A stretch of DNA of 43,698 nucleotides from Brasilonema sp. CT11. Its GTDB lineage: Bacteria; Cyanobacteriota; Cyanobacteriia; Cyanobacteriales; Nostocaceae. Position numbers and translations under genes: made by a program. The number at the start of each line of letters is the position of its first letter. Position 1 is the stretch's first letter. Shown in pieces: positions 8,991-17,355 of this stretch. Where the stretch lies: positions 68,474-112,171 of the forward strand of contig NZ_JABXYX010000012.1 of NCBI RefSeq assembly GCF_017982655.1, in the 5' to 3' direction. The notes under the pieces are model-generated. The model was not told the DNA's origin and made no database searches. It worked only from the letters and a program-made list of their open reading frames with translations.

Positions 8991-10295
8991 ATGTTAAAAA
9001 CAAGCAATATGCAATCAGCGATCGTGAGCAATCGACTTATTATAGGTATAGTTGCCTTTGGCGTGAGTTTTGGTCTTAGTCTCGTCCTTAGCTGGGATTT
9101 TAATCAAGCCTTTCTCACAGGTCTAGTGACTGTACCTGCTACGTATCTATCAGCCTTATTTGTAGACAAGCGCAAAAGAAATCATGAAATGATAATTTTA
9201 GATTCTCTACAGAGGCGAATTAGAGATCTTGAAGGACTAAAATCTCGCATTGTCACAGAAGTTAACCAACTTGAAGCGCATAACGCTTTACTGCATGCAG
9301 AGTCAAGCAATTTACAAAATCAAGTTATAGAACGACGTAACCAGAGAGATACTCTTAATAGAGATATAGGCGTTTATATAATAGAAAAAAAACAGTTACA
9401 AGCAAAAATAAACTATTTACAAAATGAACTTCGCTCAATTGAGGAATCAAAAGTAGAACTTAACAATACCTTTTCGACACTAACCGCTGAAAAACGGCGT
9501 TTAGAATTAAACTCTAATATTTCACGTTCTGAAATTATTCAACTACAAGCTCAAATAAGCGAACTTCAGCAGCAAAAGCAAGAATCAGAAAACAGCTTAA
9601 TTCTGCTGAATCGGCTTAAGCCTCAACTAGAAGAAAAATTATACGAGTTGCGAGTCCAAATACAAGAGGTTGAAATCCAAGAAAACCAGCAAAAGCAACT
9701 CATGTTAGAGAGAAAAACTGAGAAAGAACATATAGAAGTAAGCCTGAATGCTTTGCAAACCGAATTAACAGAACAACAAACTCAACTACAACACTTACTC
9801 GGGCAAGTTTCATTGTTGCAGGAAGAACGTGACCAATTGCAAAGCCAAGTTTGGGAACTTCTCCACCAAATGGAAACCCTGACAACTCAAGAAAAATTTA
9901 ATGAAAACGAACAGGAAGAGGACGAAGATTTATTTCCTTTTTCTGAATTACTAGAATCCTTAGATCCAAGAAAGACTACCACTGTATCAGAAAATTTTCC
10001 CGAAGAATGGAGGAAATTTAGCGAGCAGCTACAGGGTTATGAAATTTGGGTATTAAAAGCTATGCTAGAGCAAGACAAGCCTTATCCTGTCATTAAAAAG
10101 ATAGCTGAAGAAAATATTACAATGCCAAATCTACTAATTGATTCAATAAATGAACTTGCTAATGATACTATTGGTGAATTGATAATAGATTCGAGTTCTG
10201 AAATGCCAGAAATTTATGAGGAATATAAAACAAACGTCAAAAACATACTTGCGATGTATGAATATAAAATGACTGAAGAAACCTCACTCAACTAA
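8991..10295 (+). CDS. Membrane-anchored coiled-coil protein with TerB-C-like C-terminus
   Basis: About 434 residues. Near the N-terminus are two membrane helices (LIIGIVAFGVSFGLSLVLSW and FLTGLVTVPATYLSALFV). They are followed by about 240 residues of heptad-rich coiled coil (many LQ, EL and EKR repeats) and a globular C-terminal domain from about residue 345. That domain (LKAMLEQDKPY, ITMPNLLIDSINELANDTIGEL, then an acidic EMPEIYEEY) matches the TerB-C pattern found in tellurite-resistance and stress proteins linked with DNA-processing ATPases. Start taken at ATG 8991; a TTG at 8985 and ATG 9009 are alternatives. It stands directly upstream of the BrxD-type ATPase and helicase, and I infer it tethers or scaffolds them at the membrane. 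Confidence 0.75.
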   Translation: MLKTSNMQSAIVSNRLIIGIVAFGVSFGLSLVLSWDFNQAFLTGLVTVPATYLSALFVDKRKRNHEMIILDSLQRRIRDLEGLKSRIVTEVNQLEAHNALLHAESSNLQNQVIERRNQRDTLNRDIGVYIIEKKQLQAKINYLQNELRSIEESKVELNNTFSTLTAEKRRLELNSNISRSEIIQLQAQISELQQQKQESENSLILLNRLKPQLEEKLYELRVQIQEVEIQENQQKQLMLERKTEKEHIEVSLNALQTELTEQQTQLQHLLGQVSLLQEERDQLQSQVWELLHQMETLTTQEKFNENEQEEDEDLFPFSELLESLDPRKTTTVSENFPEEWRKFSEQLQGYEIWVLKAMLEQDKPYPVIKKIAEENITMPNLLIDSINELANDTIGELIIDSSSEMPEIYEEYKTNVKNILAMYEYKMTEETSLN

Positions 10296-10440
10296 AATTT
10301 AGTACAATCTTCTTCCATATTTCAGCTATAAATACTTTCACCTAGGTTACATATTTGGTAAATTGCAACAGAGGAGACGCCCACTCAATGCTTTTCCACC
10401 TGCTTCCTAGGAACAAGAAAAGTGAGGTGCATTAATTTAC

Positions 10441-11766
10441 ATGACAAAGCTCAAAATCTCAAAAAAAGTATCCACTGCGTTGATAAATTCTCTAGGTGCG
10501 GGAGTCGTACCTAGAGTCGGATTAGAACACATCGCAGTAGGGCGGGAACAAGAATTTAAAACTTTATCGCAAAATCTTGATGACATAGCAGAAGGGGTAG
10601 CAGCATTTCGCTTCGTCATTGGTAACTACGGTTCCGGCAAAAGCTTCATGCTACAATTGCTTCGCAACCGTGCTATGGAGCAAGGTTTTGTCGTAGCTGA
10701 TGCTGACTTATGCTGGGAACGCCGACTAGCAGGAAGCAACAACGAAGGGTTGGCAACGTATCGAGAATTAATGAGCCACCTTGCTACAAAAACTCGTCCG
10801 GATGGTAATGCGTTGGTTTCCATTTTAGAAGGATGGATTAACAAAATCCAACAAGAAGTTGCCAAAGAAACTGAGATGCGTCCCAATGACGAAGGTTTTG
10901 ATGATCGAGTTGAAGCAAAAATCAGGGAAGTCGTTCAATATATAGAAGACTTAGTTCACGGATTTGATTTTGGTAGTGTTATTGTTGCTTACTGGCGCGG
11001 CTATCGCTTGGATGATGATGATTTGAAAAATGCAGCACTGCGATGGTTGCGGGGAGAATTTTCCACCAAAACTGAAGCAAAAGCCGCCTTGGGAGTACGT
11101 GTTATTATTGACGATGAAAGTTGGTATGATTACATCAAGCTTATAGCTAAATTTGTTGCGGAGATTGGCTATAAAGGTCTTTTAATTCTGCTGGATGAAG
11201 CTGCACTTTTATACCAGATATCTCCAACAGTGACACGGGAAAAAAACTATAACAGATTGCTGGGGATGTTTAATGATATTATGCAGTGTAAAGCAGAACA
11301 TCTTGGCATTTTTATTGGCGGTACGACAAGATTTTTAGAAGACCCAAATCGAGGTCTTTTTGCAGATGCTGCTTGGCGAAGACGGACAAAAGAAAGCCGT
11401 TTTGTCACTCAAGCTGGTGTCCAAGAATATATGGGACCAGTCATGCGGCTAAACCCACTTACGCAAGAAGAAATCCTGACGCTTCTGCAAAGATTAACAG
11501 AAATCCATGCCGTTAATTTTGGTTATGAGAAGAATTTAAAAAGTAGTGATTTGAAAGATTTTGTACAAGAAATTGTTAACCGTTTGGGTGCAGAAGCTTT
11601 GCTGACACCAGGGGAAATTGTACGGGATTTCCTGAGTGTATTGAATCTTCTTTATCAAAATTCAAATCTTTCTTTTGCTCAACTCATTCATGGTGCTAAC
11701 TTTAAACCGACTGTTAAGGGTAAAGATGCAGATTTGGATGATAATGCAGCAGAATTTAGTTTGTAA
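10441..11766 (+). CDS. brxD: BrxD-type ATP-binding protein (DUF2791)
   Basis: A 441-residue P-loop ATPase of the DUF2791/BrxD family known from BREX phage-defence loci. Walker A is GNYGSGKSF at 61-69, Walker B is GLLILLDEAALL near residue 250, sensor-like GIFIGGTTRFLED follows, and the C-terminus carries the family hallmark LLTPGEIVRDFLSVLN. The N-terminal AVGREQEF is the usual entry into the AAA+ core. It is followed after 180 bases by an Lhr-like helicase, the same brxD-brxHI pairing seen in BREX types 2 and 6. No pglX, pglZ, brxC or brxB is in the window, so it belongs either to a solitary module or to a remnant. The symbol reflects the family, not proven BREX function. Confidence 0.85.
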   Translation: MTKLKISKKVSTALINSLGAGVVPRVGLEHIAVGREQEFKTLSQNLDDIAEGVAAFRFVIGNYGSGKSFMLQLLRNRAMEQGFVVADADLCWERRLAGSNNEGLATYRELMSHLATKTRPDGNALVSILEGWINKIQQEVAKETEMRPNDEGFDDRVEAKIREVVQYIEDLVHGFDFGSVIVAYWRGYRLDDDDLKNAALRWLRGEFSTKTEAKAALGVRVIIDDESWYDYIKLIAKFVAEIGYKGLLILLDEAALLYQISPTVTREKNYNRLLGMFNDIMQCKAEHLGIFIGGTTRFLEDPNRGLFADAAWRRRTKESRFVTQAGVQEYMGPVMRLNPLTQEEILTLLQRLTEIHAVNFGYEKNLKSSDLKDFVQEIVNRLGAEALLTPGEIVRDFLSVLNLLYQNSNLSFAQLIHGANFKPTVKGKDADLDDNAAEFSL

Positions 11767-11775
11767 AAGTATAGC

Positions 11776-11812
11776 AGGGAACAGGGAACGCTTAACAGGG
11801 AACAGGGTTGAA
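11776..11812. repeat. Short tandem repeat, AACAGGGAA type
   Basis: The sequence between the BrxD and helicase genes contains iterated CAGGGAACGCTTAACAGG units. The same composite unit recurs at about 26689-26720, between the GrpE-like and ParA-fusion genes, so it is a dispersed element and not a local regulatory site. Confidence 0.7.
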
Positions 11813-11946
11813 AGTCTCGTGGTGTCCATATTTTCTCATTAGTTCATGTCCTGATCTACCGGGCAACTGCTATAACTGCAAAACATAAAAGATAACGTAG
11901 AGTTACAGGATGCGTTATAGCAATCCTGTTAAGGTGTAAGTACAAG

Positions 11947-14217
11947 ATGAGCGATGCTATATTTCCCAGACTCGCCCCTTTTATCCAAGAATATATTTAC
12001 AATCATAACTGGACTGAATTAAGACCAGTTCAAATCGAAGCTTGTAAAGTCATCTTTAACACTGATGCTCATTTGCTCGTTGCTGCTGGTACTGCTTCGG
12101 GGAAAACAGAAGCAGCATTTTTACCAGTTTTGACTTTATTACATGAAAACCCTTCTGCTACAATTGGCGCACTCTACATTGGTCCTATTAAGGCTTTAAT
12201 TAATGATCAATTTGAACGTTTAAATGATTTGTTGAAAGAGGCGGATATCCCCGTTTGGTATTGGCACGGTGATGTTAGCCAAAGTCACAAAACTAAGCTT
12301 CTTAAGAATCCTAAGGGTATTCTGCAAATTACACCAGAATCTTTAGAAAGTTTATTGATTAACAAACATCACGAGTTAGCGCGTTTGTTTGGTGATTTGC
12401 GGTTTGTGATCATTGATGAAATTCATGCATTTATGGGTTCAGAACGCGGTTGTCAAATTCTTTGTCAATTAGCACGGTTGGCAAGATTGACGCAAAGAGA
12501 ACCCCGAAGAATTGGTTTGTCGGCGACTTTGGGTGATTACTCGATGGCTGAAGAGTGGTTACGTTCTGGGACTGATAAGTTGGTGGTTACTCCGAAGATT
12601 GAGGGAGGAAAACGTCAAATTCGACTTGCGGTGGAGCATTTTTATAGTTTGGAAACGAACCGCAGAGGCGCAGAGAAGAACCAGCGCGTTGCGGGGGTTC
12701 CCCCCGTTGTAGCGACTGGCGTCGCAGAGAGAGAAAAAAGAGAGAGAGAAGAACATATCAGTGGATATGATAGGTATATTTTTAATTTGAGTAAGTCTCG
12801 GAAGTGTCTGATTTTTGCTAATAACAAATCTCAAACGGAATCTGTGATTTCATCTTTGCGTCAAATTGCTGCTGAAGATGGGTATCCAGATATTTATCAT
12901 GTGCATCATGGCAGTATTTCTGCTAGTTTGCGTCAAGCGGCTGAAGCTGCTATGCGTGAACCAAATCAACCAGCGGTGACTGCTGCGACGTTGACTTTAG
13001 AGTTGGGTATTGATATTGGTTATTTGGAGCGAGTTATTCAGTTGGAATCGCCTCTTTCTGTTGCTAGTTTTTTACAGCGGTTGGGACGTACTGGAAGAAG
13101 AGGTGAAGCTGCTGATATGCGGTTTGTTTGTGCTGAGGAGAAAGTACATTCAGAAGCATCGTTACCGGAACAAGTTCCTTGGCAACTCTTGCAATGTATT
13201 GCAATTATTCAACTTTATTTAGAGGAACGGTGGATTGAACCAATTAAACCTTTGAGATATCCTTTGAGTTTGTTATACCATCAGACAATGAGTATTTTAG
13301 TAGCAATGGGAGAAGTTTCTCCTGCTGCTCTTGCTAAAGAGGTTTTAAGTCTACCAAGTTTTGCTGCTATTTCTCAGGAAGATTTTAAGTTATTATTGCG
13401 CTATCTCATTGATATTGATCATCTTCACTTAACTGAGCAACGTAAACTCATCGTAGGTTTGGCAGGAGAAAAGGTGGTAGGGAAATTTCAGTTTTATGCT
13501 GTCTTTCCTGATAACCAGGAATATGTTGTTAAGCAAGGAACAACAGAAATTGGTAGTATCACAACGCCGTCTCCTGTTGGACATCTATTTGCTTTGGCAG
13601 GGAAAACTTGGGAAGTTGTAGATGTTGATTTTAAAAGAAAGATTATTTTAGTTAAACAGGCAGATGGTAAAGCTAGTATTTTTTGGCGGGGCGGTAGTGG
13701 TACAATTCATACAAGAATTTTGCAACGGATGCGACAGGTGTTGTTTGAGGATATCGAGTACAGCTACTTACAAAACAACGCTTTGAAGCGTTTGCAGTCA
13801 GTTCGTGAATTAGCAAGAGATGCTGGACTAGATAAACGCAATATTTTACAATTAGAAAAGGGAAAGTGCTGCATTTTTCCTTGGATGGGTACTGTCGCTT
13901 ACCGTACTTTGGAAAGATTGCTGAACTGTTTTTGCCGTGAATCGTTGGAAATTAGCAGTATAAGTGGTGAAAATCCTTATTTCTTAACACTTAAATTAGC
14001 TCATAAAAAAATCGAATCTCTTTATTCTGAAATTGTTTCCTTATGTGAGCAAAGAATAAATAATCAGGATTTAGTGAGTGAAATGGATGCTCCAAAAATT
14101 CAGAAGTATGATGAATTTATTCCTTACCCACTTTTACGAAAAGCGTTTGCCAGCAATCATTTAGATATGTTGGAACTGAGACAGCAGGTTGCTCTTTGGC
14201 AAAGTTATAATTATTAA
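11947..14217 (+). CDS. Lhr-like superfamily 2 DEAD/DEAH helicase (BrxHI-like)
   Basis: A 756-residue SF2 helicase. Visible motifs are the Q-like LRPVQIEA, motif I AAGTASGKTEA (residues 46-56), II IIDEIHAF, III GLSATLGD, and VI LQRLGRTGRRGEAA, followed by a long C-terminal region resembling Lhr-type helicases. It acts as an ATP-dependent DNA or RNA translocase. It follows the BrxD-type ATPase, with which such helicases are commonly paired. About 33 codons (12657-12755, residues about 237-270, TNRRGAEKNQRVAG to EKRERE) derive from dispersed cyanobacterial repeat DNA inserted in frame between RecA domains 1 and 2. The rest of the reading frame is intact, so the protein is probably still made. 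Confidence 0.88.
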   Translation: MSDAIFPRLAPFIQEYIYNHNWTELRPVQIEACKVIFNTDAHLLVAAGTASGKTEAAFLPVLTLLHENPSATIGALYIGPIKALINDQFERLNDLLKEADIPVWYWHGDVSQSHKTKLLKNPKGILQITPESLESLLINKHHELARLFGDLRFVIIDEIHAFMGSERGCQILCQLARLARLTQREPRRIGLSATLGDYSMAEEWLRSGTDKLVVTPKIEGGKRQIRLAVEHFYSLETNRRGAEKNQRVAGVPPVVATGVAEREKREREEHISGYDRYIFNLSKSRKCLIFANNKSQTESVISSLRQIAAEDGYPDIYHVHHGSISASLRQAAEAAMREPNQPAVTAATLTLELGIDIGYLERVIQLESPLSVASFLQRLGRTGRRGEAADMRFVCAEEKVHSEASLPEQVPWQLLQCIAIIQLYLEERWIEPIKPLRYPLSLLYHQTMSILVAMGEVSPAALAKEVLSLPSFAAISQEDFKLLLRYLIDIDHLHLTEQRKLIVGLAGEKVVGKFQFYAVFPDNQEYVVKQGTTEIGSITTPSPVGHLFALAGKTWEVVDVDFKRKIILVKQADGKASIFWRGGSGTIHTRILQRMRQVLFEDIEYSYLQNNALKRLQSVRELARDAGLDKRNILQLEKGKCCIFPWMGTVAYRTLERLLNCFCRESLEISSISGENPYFLTLKLAHKKIESLYSEIVSLCEQRINNQDLVSEMDAPKIQKYDEFIPYPLLRKAFASNHLDMLELRQQVALWQSYNY
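12657..12755 (+). repeat. Dispersed repeat inserted in frame in the helicase gene
   Basis: The stretch beginning GAACCGCAGAGGCGCAGAG and containing the palindrome CGGGGGTTCCCCCCG is typical intergenic repeat DNA of Nostoc-type genomes, here inside a coding frame. Its length (about 99 bases) is a multiple of three and it has no stop in the coding frame. It adds a charged, Arg/Glu-rich linker between the two helicase lobes. Similar GTTCCCC and GGCGTCGC modules appear in the mosaics at 4630-4945 and 19785-19925. Confidence 0.75.
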
Positions 14218-14514
14218 TATCTGTAATTAAAGTTTATTTGCTTATTCCGGCTAAATTTCAATTAAATTTAACTTGAGAATGAAAATATGACGAGTCAATG
14301 CCTTGACAAGCTACAGTCAAAAGCAATACAAATGTAAATAATACACTTCATTTAGGTATTGCCTTTGTTGCCTGTCATTGAGTGAAAAATTCATTTTGGA
14401 TTGATGCTGTTTCCCAAGCAGTCCAAATTGGTATGAGTTCGCACTCCGCTTCCAGTGCGAGCAAGATTTGTGTTGATTTACGACCTCAAAGACATCTCAA
14501 TAAAGGATTTTTTC
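14218..14514. other. Intergenic region upstream of the acetyltransferase
   Basis: About 300 AT-rich bases. I see no convincing gene, tRNA or strong hairpin. A ribosome-binding site AAAGGA at 14502-14507 serves the acetyltransferase start at 14515. Confidence 0.5.
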
Positions 14515-15072
14515 ATGGAATTCAAACCACTTTTTACAGGAAAGTTGGTTCGTTTAGTTGCACCTAAACCAGAAGATAGCGAATATTTTGCAAAATGGTC
14601 TGAAAATGATGAGTATCTGCGGGTTGCAGATAATGATCCAGCACAACCTATAACTCCTGAAGGCTGGACACAGTTTGAAGCAAGTGTTCTCAACTCACCA
14701 AATAGCTTCCACTTCCGTTTACGAACCTTGGCTGATGATACTTTAATTGGAAGTGTTGGTTTGTTTCAAATCCAATGGATGCATCAGGTTGGATCGTTAG
14801 GTATTGCTATCGGCGATCCCGCATATTGGGGTAGAGGCTATGGTACAGATGCTTTGCAACTCATTCTTGGATATGCTTTTCGAGAGTTAAATCTTTACCG
14901 AGTAAGCTCGTCTACCATCGCCTACAACATCCGTTCAATTAAGGTACACGAGAAAGTCGGGTTTCGTCAGGAAGGAATTCAACGCAGTTTTATCCAGCGT
15001 GAAGGACAGCGTTTTGACCTGATTCAATATGGCATTTTGCGCCCAGAGTGGGAAGCACGACAAACACAATAA
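14515..15072 (+). CDS. GNAT family N-acetyltransferase (RimJ/RimL-like)
   Basis: A 185-residue acetyl-CoA-dependent acyltransferase. The N-terminal LVRLVAPKPEDSEYFAKWSEND, central IGSVGLFQIQW and the acetyl-CoA loop IGDPAYWGRGYGTDAL (motif A, R/Q-x-x-G-x-G/A form) are characteristic of the RimJ/RimL-type GNAT group, ending with HEKVGFRQEGIQRSFIQREG. ATG 14515 is supported by an AAAGGA ribosome-binding site 7 bases upstream; the longer in-frame start at 14455 has none. The substrate could be a ribosomal-protein N-terminus, an amino acid or a small amine and cannot be told from sequence. It is monocistronic, closed by a strong hairpin at 15098-15127. Confidence 0.88.
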   Translation: MEFKPLFTGKLVRLVAPKPEDSEYFAKWSENDEYLRVADNDPAQPITPEGWTQFEASVLNSPNSFHFRLRTLADDTLIGSVGLFQIQWMHQVGSLGIAIGDPAYWGRGYGTDALQLILGYAFRELNLYRVSSSTIAYNIRSIKVHEKVGFRQEGIQRSFIQREGQRFDLIQYGILRPEWEARQTQ

Positions 15073-15097
15073 CTGTGAAGAGTTCCGCCTAACCATA

Positions 15098-15127
15098 GAA
15101 ACCCGGTTTTTCAAAAAACCGGGTTTC
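15098..15127 (+). terminator. Hairpin after the acetyltransferase gene
   Basis: GAAACCCGGTTTTT at 15098-15111 pairs perfectly with its complement at 15114-15127 across a two-base centre. It lies 26 bases after the stop codon. The weak T-tract suggests a dispersed palindrome that may also terminate transcription. Confidence 0.65.
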
Positions 15128-15249
15128 TGATTTCTTAATCAGTAAGAATCGAAGCTTGCAAACCTCTGATTTTTAATCATGGGGTAATGTCTTCTATCTA
15201 CCTGGACAAAATTGCCTAATATTTATAGCAAATGAAGGGCTGATTCGAT

Positions 15250-15309
15250 AAATTATTTAATAGTGATAGGAGTCACTAAATTTTTGTAGTCAATATCACT
15301 TTTGTTACA
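15250..15309 (+). repeat. 60-bp direct repeat, copy 1 (left of cpc3)
   Basis: This copy starts AAATTATTTAATAGTGATAG and ends CACTTTTGTTACA. It matches copy 2 at 20115-20174 at 57 of 60 positions, in the same orientation, 4865 bases away. The pair encloses the whole phycocyanin operon. Weaker similarity continues about 15 bases past the end. Confidence 0.85.
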
Positions 15310-15512
15310 TGTGATTACTCATTGTAATTAGAGCTACAAAATTTTAGTAAATATAATCACTATTTTCTTAGTTATCAATGACTGTTTATTGTGAAAAATA
15401 TCAGACAGACACCTGGAATATACAATCAAAAAATAGATATAGCTAAAGCTTAATCAGTACTCTTATAAAATTTTTTTCTTGACAAAGTAACCTTTAGGCA
15501 AGGGTTACAGAC

Positions 15513-15552
15513 TTTTGATTGAAAAATAAAACTAGTTATTTTTCAATCAAAA
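15513..15552. promoter_or_regulatory. Perfect 17-bp inverted repeat upstream of cpcB3
   Basis: TTTTGATTGAAAAATAA at 15513-15529 is exactly complementary to 15536-15552, separated by AACTAG. It lies about 400 bases before the cpcB3 ATG and just after a TTGACA hexamer. It could be an operator for a dimeric regulator of the sulfur-starvation response, or an RNA hairpin in the leader. No long T-tract follows, which argues against a simple terminator. Confidence 0.6.
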
Positions 15553-15953
15553 TCTTGAATTAGACTGGAATTACCAGACTGCATAGTTGATGATATGTCT
15601 TCCAACAAATCACGCAATCTTTTTTAATAAAAAGGCTCATGGTAATTATTGTATAAAAGAAATTACGAGGCAACAGGCAAAATAAAGTAGTGAAACTTCT
15701 GTTTGATTGAGTTTCATTACCTTATAGCAATTGTTAATCTTTCTCATATCCTGAATGACAATTAGTCTTTTGGAAAAGGGGATTACCGCTATAAGAAAGC
15801 GAAGGCTTGGGAATTTTCTTACCTTGGCTTTAAGTTTTTCCTGTGCGATTATCCGTCTTTTGTTTTGAAGAAGTGCAAAGCTTTATCTTTCACTTCCTGT
15901 TTTAAAATCACATCATTCATTCTCAACTCATCAAAATTTAGGAGATTTCAACT

Positions 15954-16475
15954 ATGGTGCAGGATGCTTTTTCTAAAGTTGTTGCCCAGGCTGACTCACG
16001 AGGAGAATACCTCAACGACTCTCAATTGGATGCTCTACTGGGTTTAGTTAGAGACGGTAACAAGCGCGTTGATGTCATCAACCGCATTACTAGCAATGCC
16101 TCTACCATTGTTGCCAATGCAGTTCGACAGTTGTTCGCTGAACAACCTCAGCTGATTGCGCCTGGTGGAAATGCTTACACAAGCCGTCGTGCTGCTGCTT
16201 GTATACGGGATTTGGAAATCATCCTACGCTATGTGACTTATGCGATTTTTGCAGGAGATGCCAGTGTGTTGGATGATCGTGCACTCAATGGTTTGCGGGA
16301 AACTTATCTGGCACTAGGCACCCCTGGGGCTTCTGTTGCTGTTGGCATTCAGAAGCTGAAGGATGCCTCGATCGCTATTGCCAATGATCCCAACGGTATT
16401 ACCCGTGGTGATTGCAGTGCGCTGATTGCGGAAGTTGCAACCTATTTTGATCGGGCGGCGGCGGCTGTTGCCTAA
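15954..16475 (+). CDS. cpcB3: Sulfur-sparing phycocyanin beta subunit
   Basis: A 173-residue phycobiliprotein beta chain that carries bilins in phycobilisome rods. Chromophore cysteines Cys83 (AACIRD) and Cys154 (GDCSAL) and the methylatable Asn73 are kept. Every other sulfur residue is gone. The cysteine that ordinary CpcB carries in DDRCLNGL is Ala110, and the usual Met residues in RRMAAC, RDMEII and QKMKD are Ala, Leu and Leu. The only Met is the initiator. This is the hallmark of the cpc3 operon expressed under sulfur limitation in Calothrix PCC 7601. It heads a B-A-H-I-D operon with an AGGAGA ribosome-binding site at 15940. A phycoerythrocyanin beta chain was considered, but the partner alpha chain is CpcA-type. 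Confidence 0.93.
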   Translation: MVQDAFSKVVAQADSRGEYLNDSQLDALLGLVRDGNKRVDVINRITSNASTIVANAVRQLFAEQPQLIAPGGNAYTSRRAAACIRDLEIILRYVTYAIFAGDASVLDDRALNGLRETYLALGTPGASVAVGIQKLKDASIAIANDPNGITRGDCSALIAEVATYFDRAAAAVA

Positions 16476-16533
16476 GTCATCACAACTACATCAAATCAAT
16501 CCTTTATAGAACAAACTTGGAGATATTAAGTCA

Positions 16534-17025
16534 ATGAGTAAGACGCCTTTAACGGAAGCGATTGTTTCTGCTGATTCCCAAGGTCGCTATTTGGGTAGCA
16601 CTGAAATCCAGGTTGCATTCGGTCGCTACCGCCAGGCAGCTGTCAGCTTAGAAGCGGCAAAGACGTTATCTAAAAAAGCGTCAAGTCTGGCTGAAGCCGC
16701 TGCCAACGCTGTGTATCAGAAGTATCCTTATACCACCCAGTTGGATGGACCTAACTACGCTTCTAGTTCTACTGGCAAGGCAAAATGTGTGCGCGATGTA
16801 GGCTACTACCTACGGATTATTACTTATGCCTTAGTTGTAGGTGGAACAGGTCCAATCGACGATTATTTGATTGCCGGCTTAGCTGAAATCAACCGCACCT
16901 TTGAGTTATCTCCAAGCTGGTACATCGAAGCCCTCAAACACATTAAGGCGAATCATGGTTTATCAGGTGACCCCGCTGTTGAAGCGAACTCCTACATTGA
17001 TTATGTGATCAATTCTTTGACCTAG
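16534..17025 (+). CDS. cpcA3: Sulfur-sparing phycocyanin alpha subunit
   Basis: A 163-residue alpha chain forming the (alpha-beta) monomer with CpcB3. It holds a single cysteine, Cys85 in KAKCVRD, which binds the phycocyanobilin, and no methionine except the first. Where standard CpcA reads LRMITYCLVAGGTGPMDD this one reads [18 protein letters not shown], replacing Met, Cys and Met with Ile, Ala and Ile. Length and the ending ([17 protein letters not shown]) are standard CpcA, arguing against PecA. It lies 58 bases after cpcB3 with ribosome-binding site GGAGATA, and is followed by a terminator-like structure that separates it from the linker genes. Confidence 0.93.
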   Translation: MSKTPLTEAIVSADSQGRYLGSTEIQVAFGRYRQAAVSLEAAKTLSKKASSLAEAAANAVYQKYPYTTQLDGPNYASSSTGKAKCVRDVGYYLRIITYALVVGGTGPIDDYLIAGLAEINRTFELSPSWYIEALKHIKANHGLSGDPAVEANSYIDYVINSLT

Positions 17026-17167
17026 CGGAAGTCTTTCAGTTTTGTGTGATGCAGCAAGAAAATAATTTGGGAATTGTGCATCTAAACTAATGTGATTACG
17101 AAATTATTTTCACCAAACTTCGTTACATAGTTCCACAAAACTGAACCTAAAGTTTGCAAATGCGTCG

Positions 17168-17298
17168 AGCCTTTGTGTAGTCAGCCTGAAAGGCTTCAAA
17201 CACTGGCATGATTATCTGTTCTCTCAATTCAAACTGACTGAGATACTTATGCTGTTGGAGTTTTCTAGCTTTTCAATGACTACGCAAAGGCTTTTTTT
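17168..17298 (+). terminator. Attenuator-like terminator between cpcA3 and the linker genes
   Basis: AGCCTTTGTGTAGTC at 17168-17182 is complementary, with one G-U pair, to GACTACGCAAAGGCT at 17278-17292, which runs into a seven-T tract (17292-17298). A smaller hairpin AGCCTGAAAGGCT sits just inside at 17183-17195. The 330-base gap has no gene. Partial termination here would give more phycocyanin subunits than linkers, as in other cpc operons. Confidence 0.65.
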
Positions 17299-17355
17299 AA
17301 AATGTCTTTTTAACCAAATTCGCAATTGTGTAATCGAGATTTAAGAGGTGGAATT

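Larger units (their letters stand above)
15073..15953. other. 880-bp leader/regulatory region of the phycocyanin operon
   Basis: A long, very AT-rich gene-free stretch ahead of cpcB3. It holds the terminator-like hairpin at 15098-15127, the first copy of a 60-bp direct repeat (15250-15309), a TTGACA hexamer at 15479-15484, the imperfect dyad GTAACC/GGTTAC at 15487-15508 and a perfect 17-bp inverted repeat at 15513-15552. The cpcB3 ribosome-binding site is AGGAGA at 15940-15945. I cannot place the transcription start, but a promoter with upstream control elements is expected here. Confidence 0.6.

Noticed and set aside
10441-14217. A full BREX defence system
   Set aside because: Only BrxD-type and helicase genes are present; no BrxC, PglX, PglZ, BrxA or BrxB homologue is visible in the window.
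15954-17025. Phycoerythrocyanin genes pecB-pecA
   Set aside because: The beta chain has some PecB-like features, but the alpha chain is CpcA-type in length and sequence, and the sulfur depletion and gene order fit cpc3.
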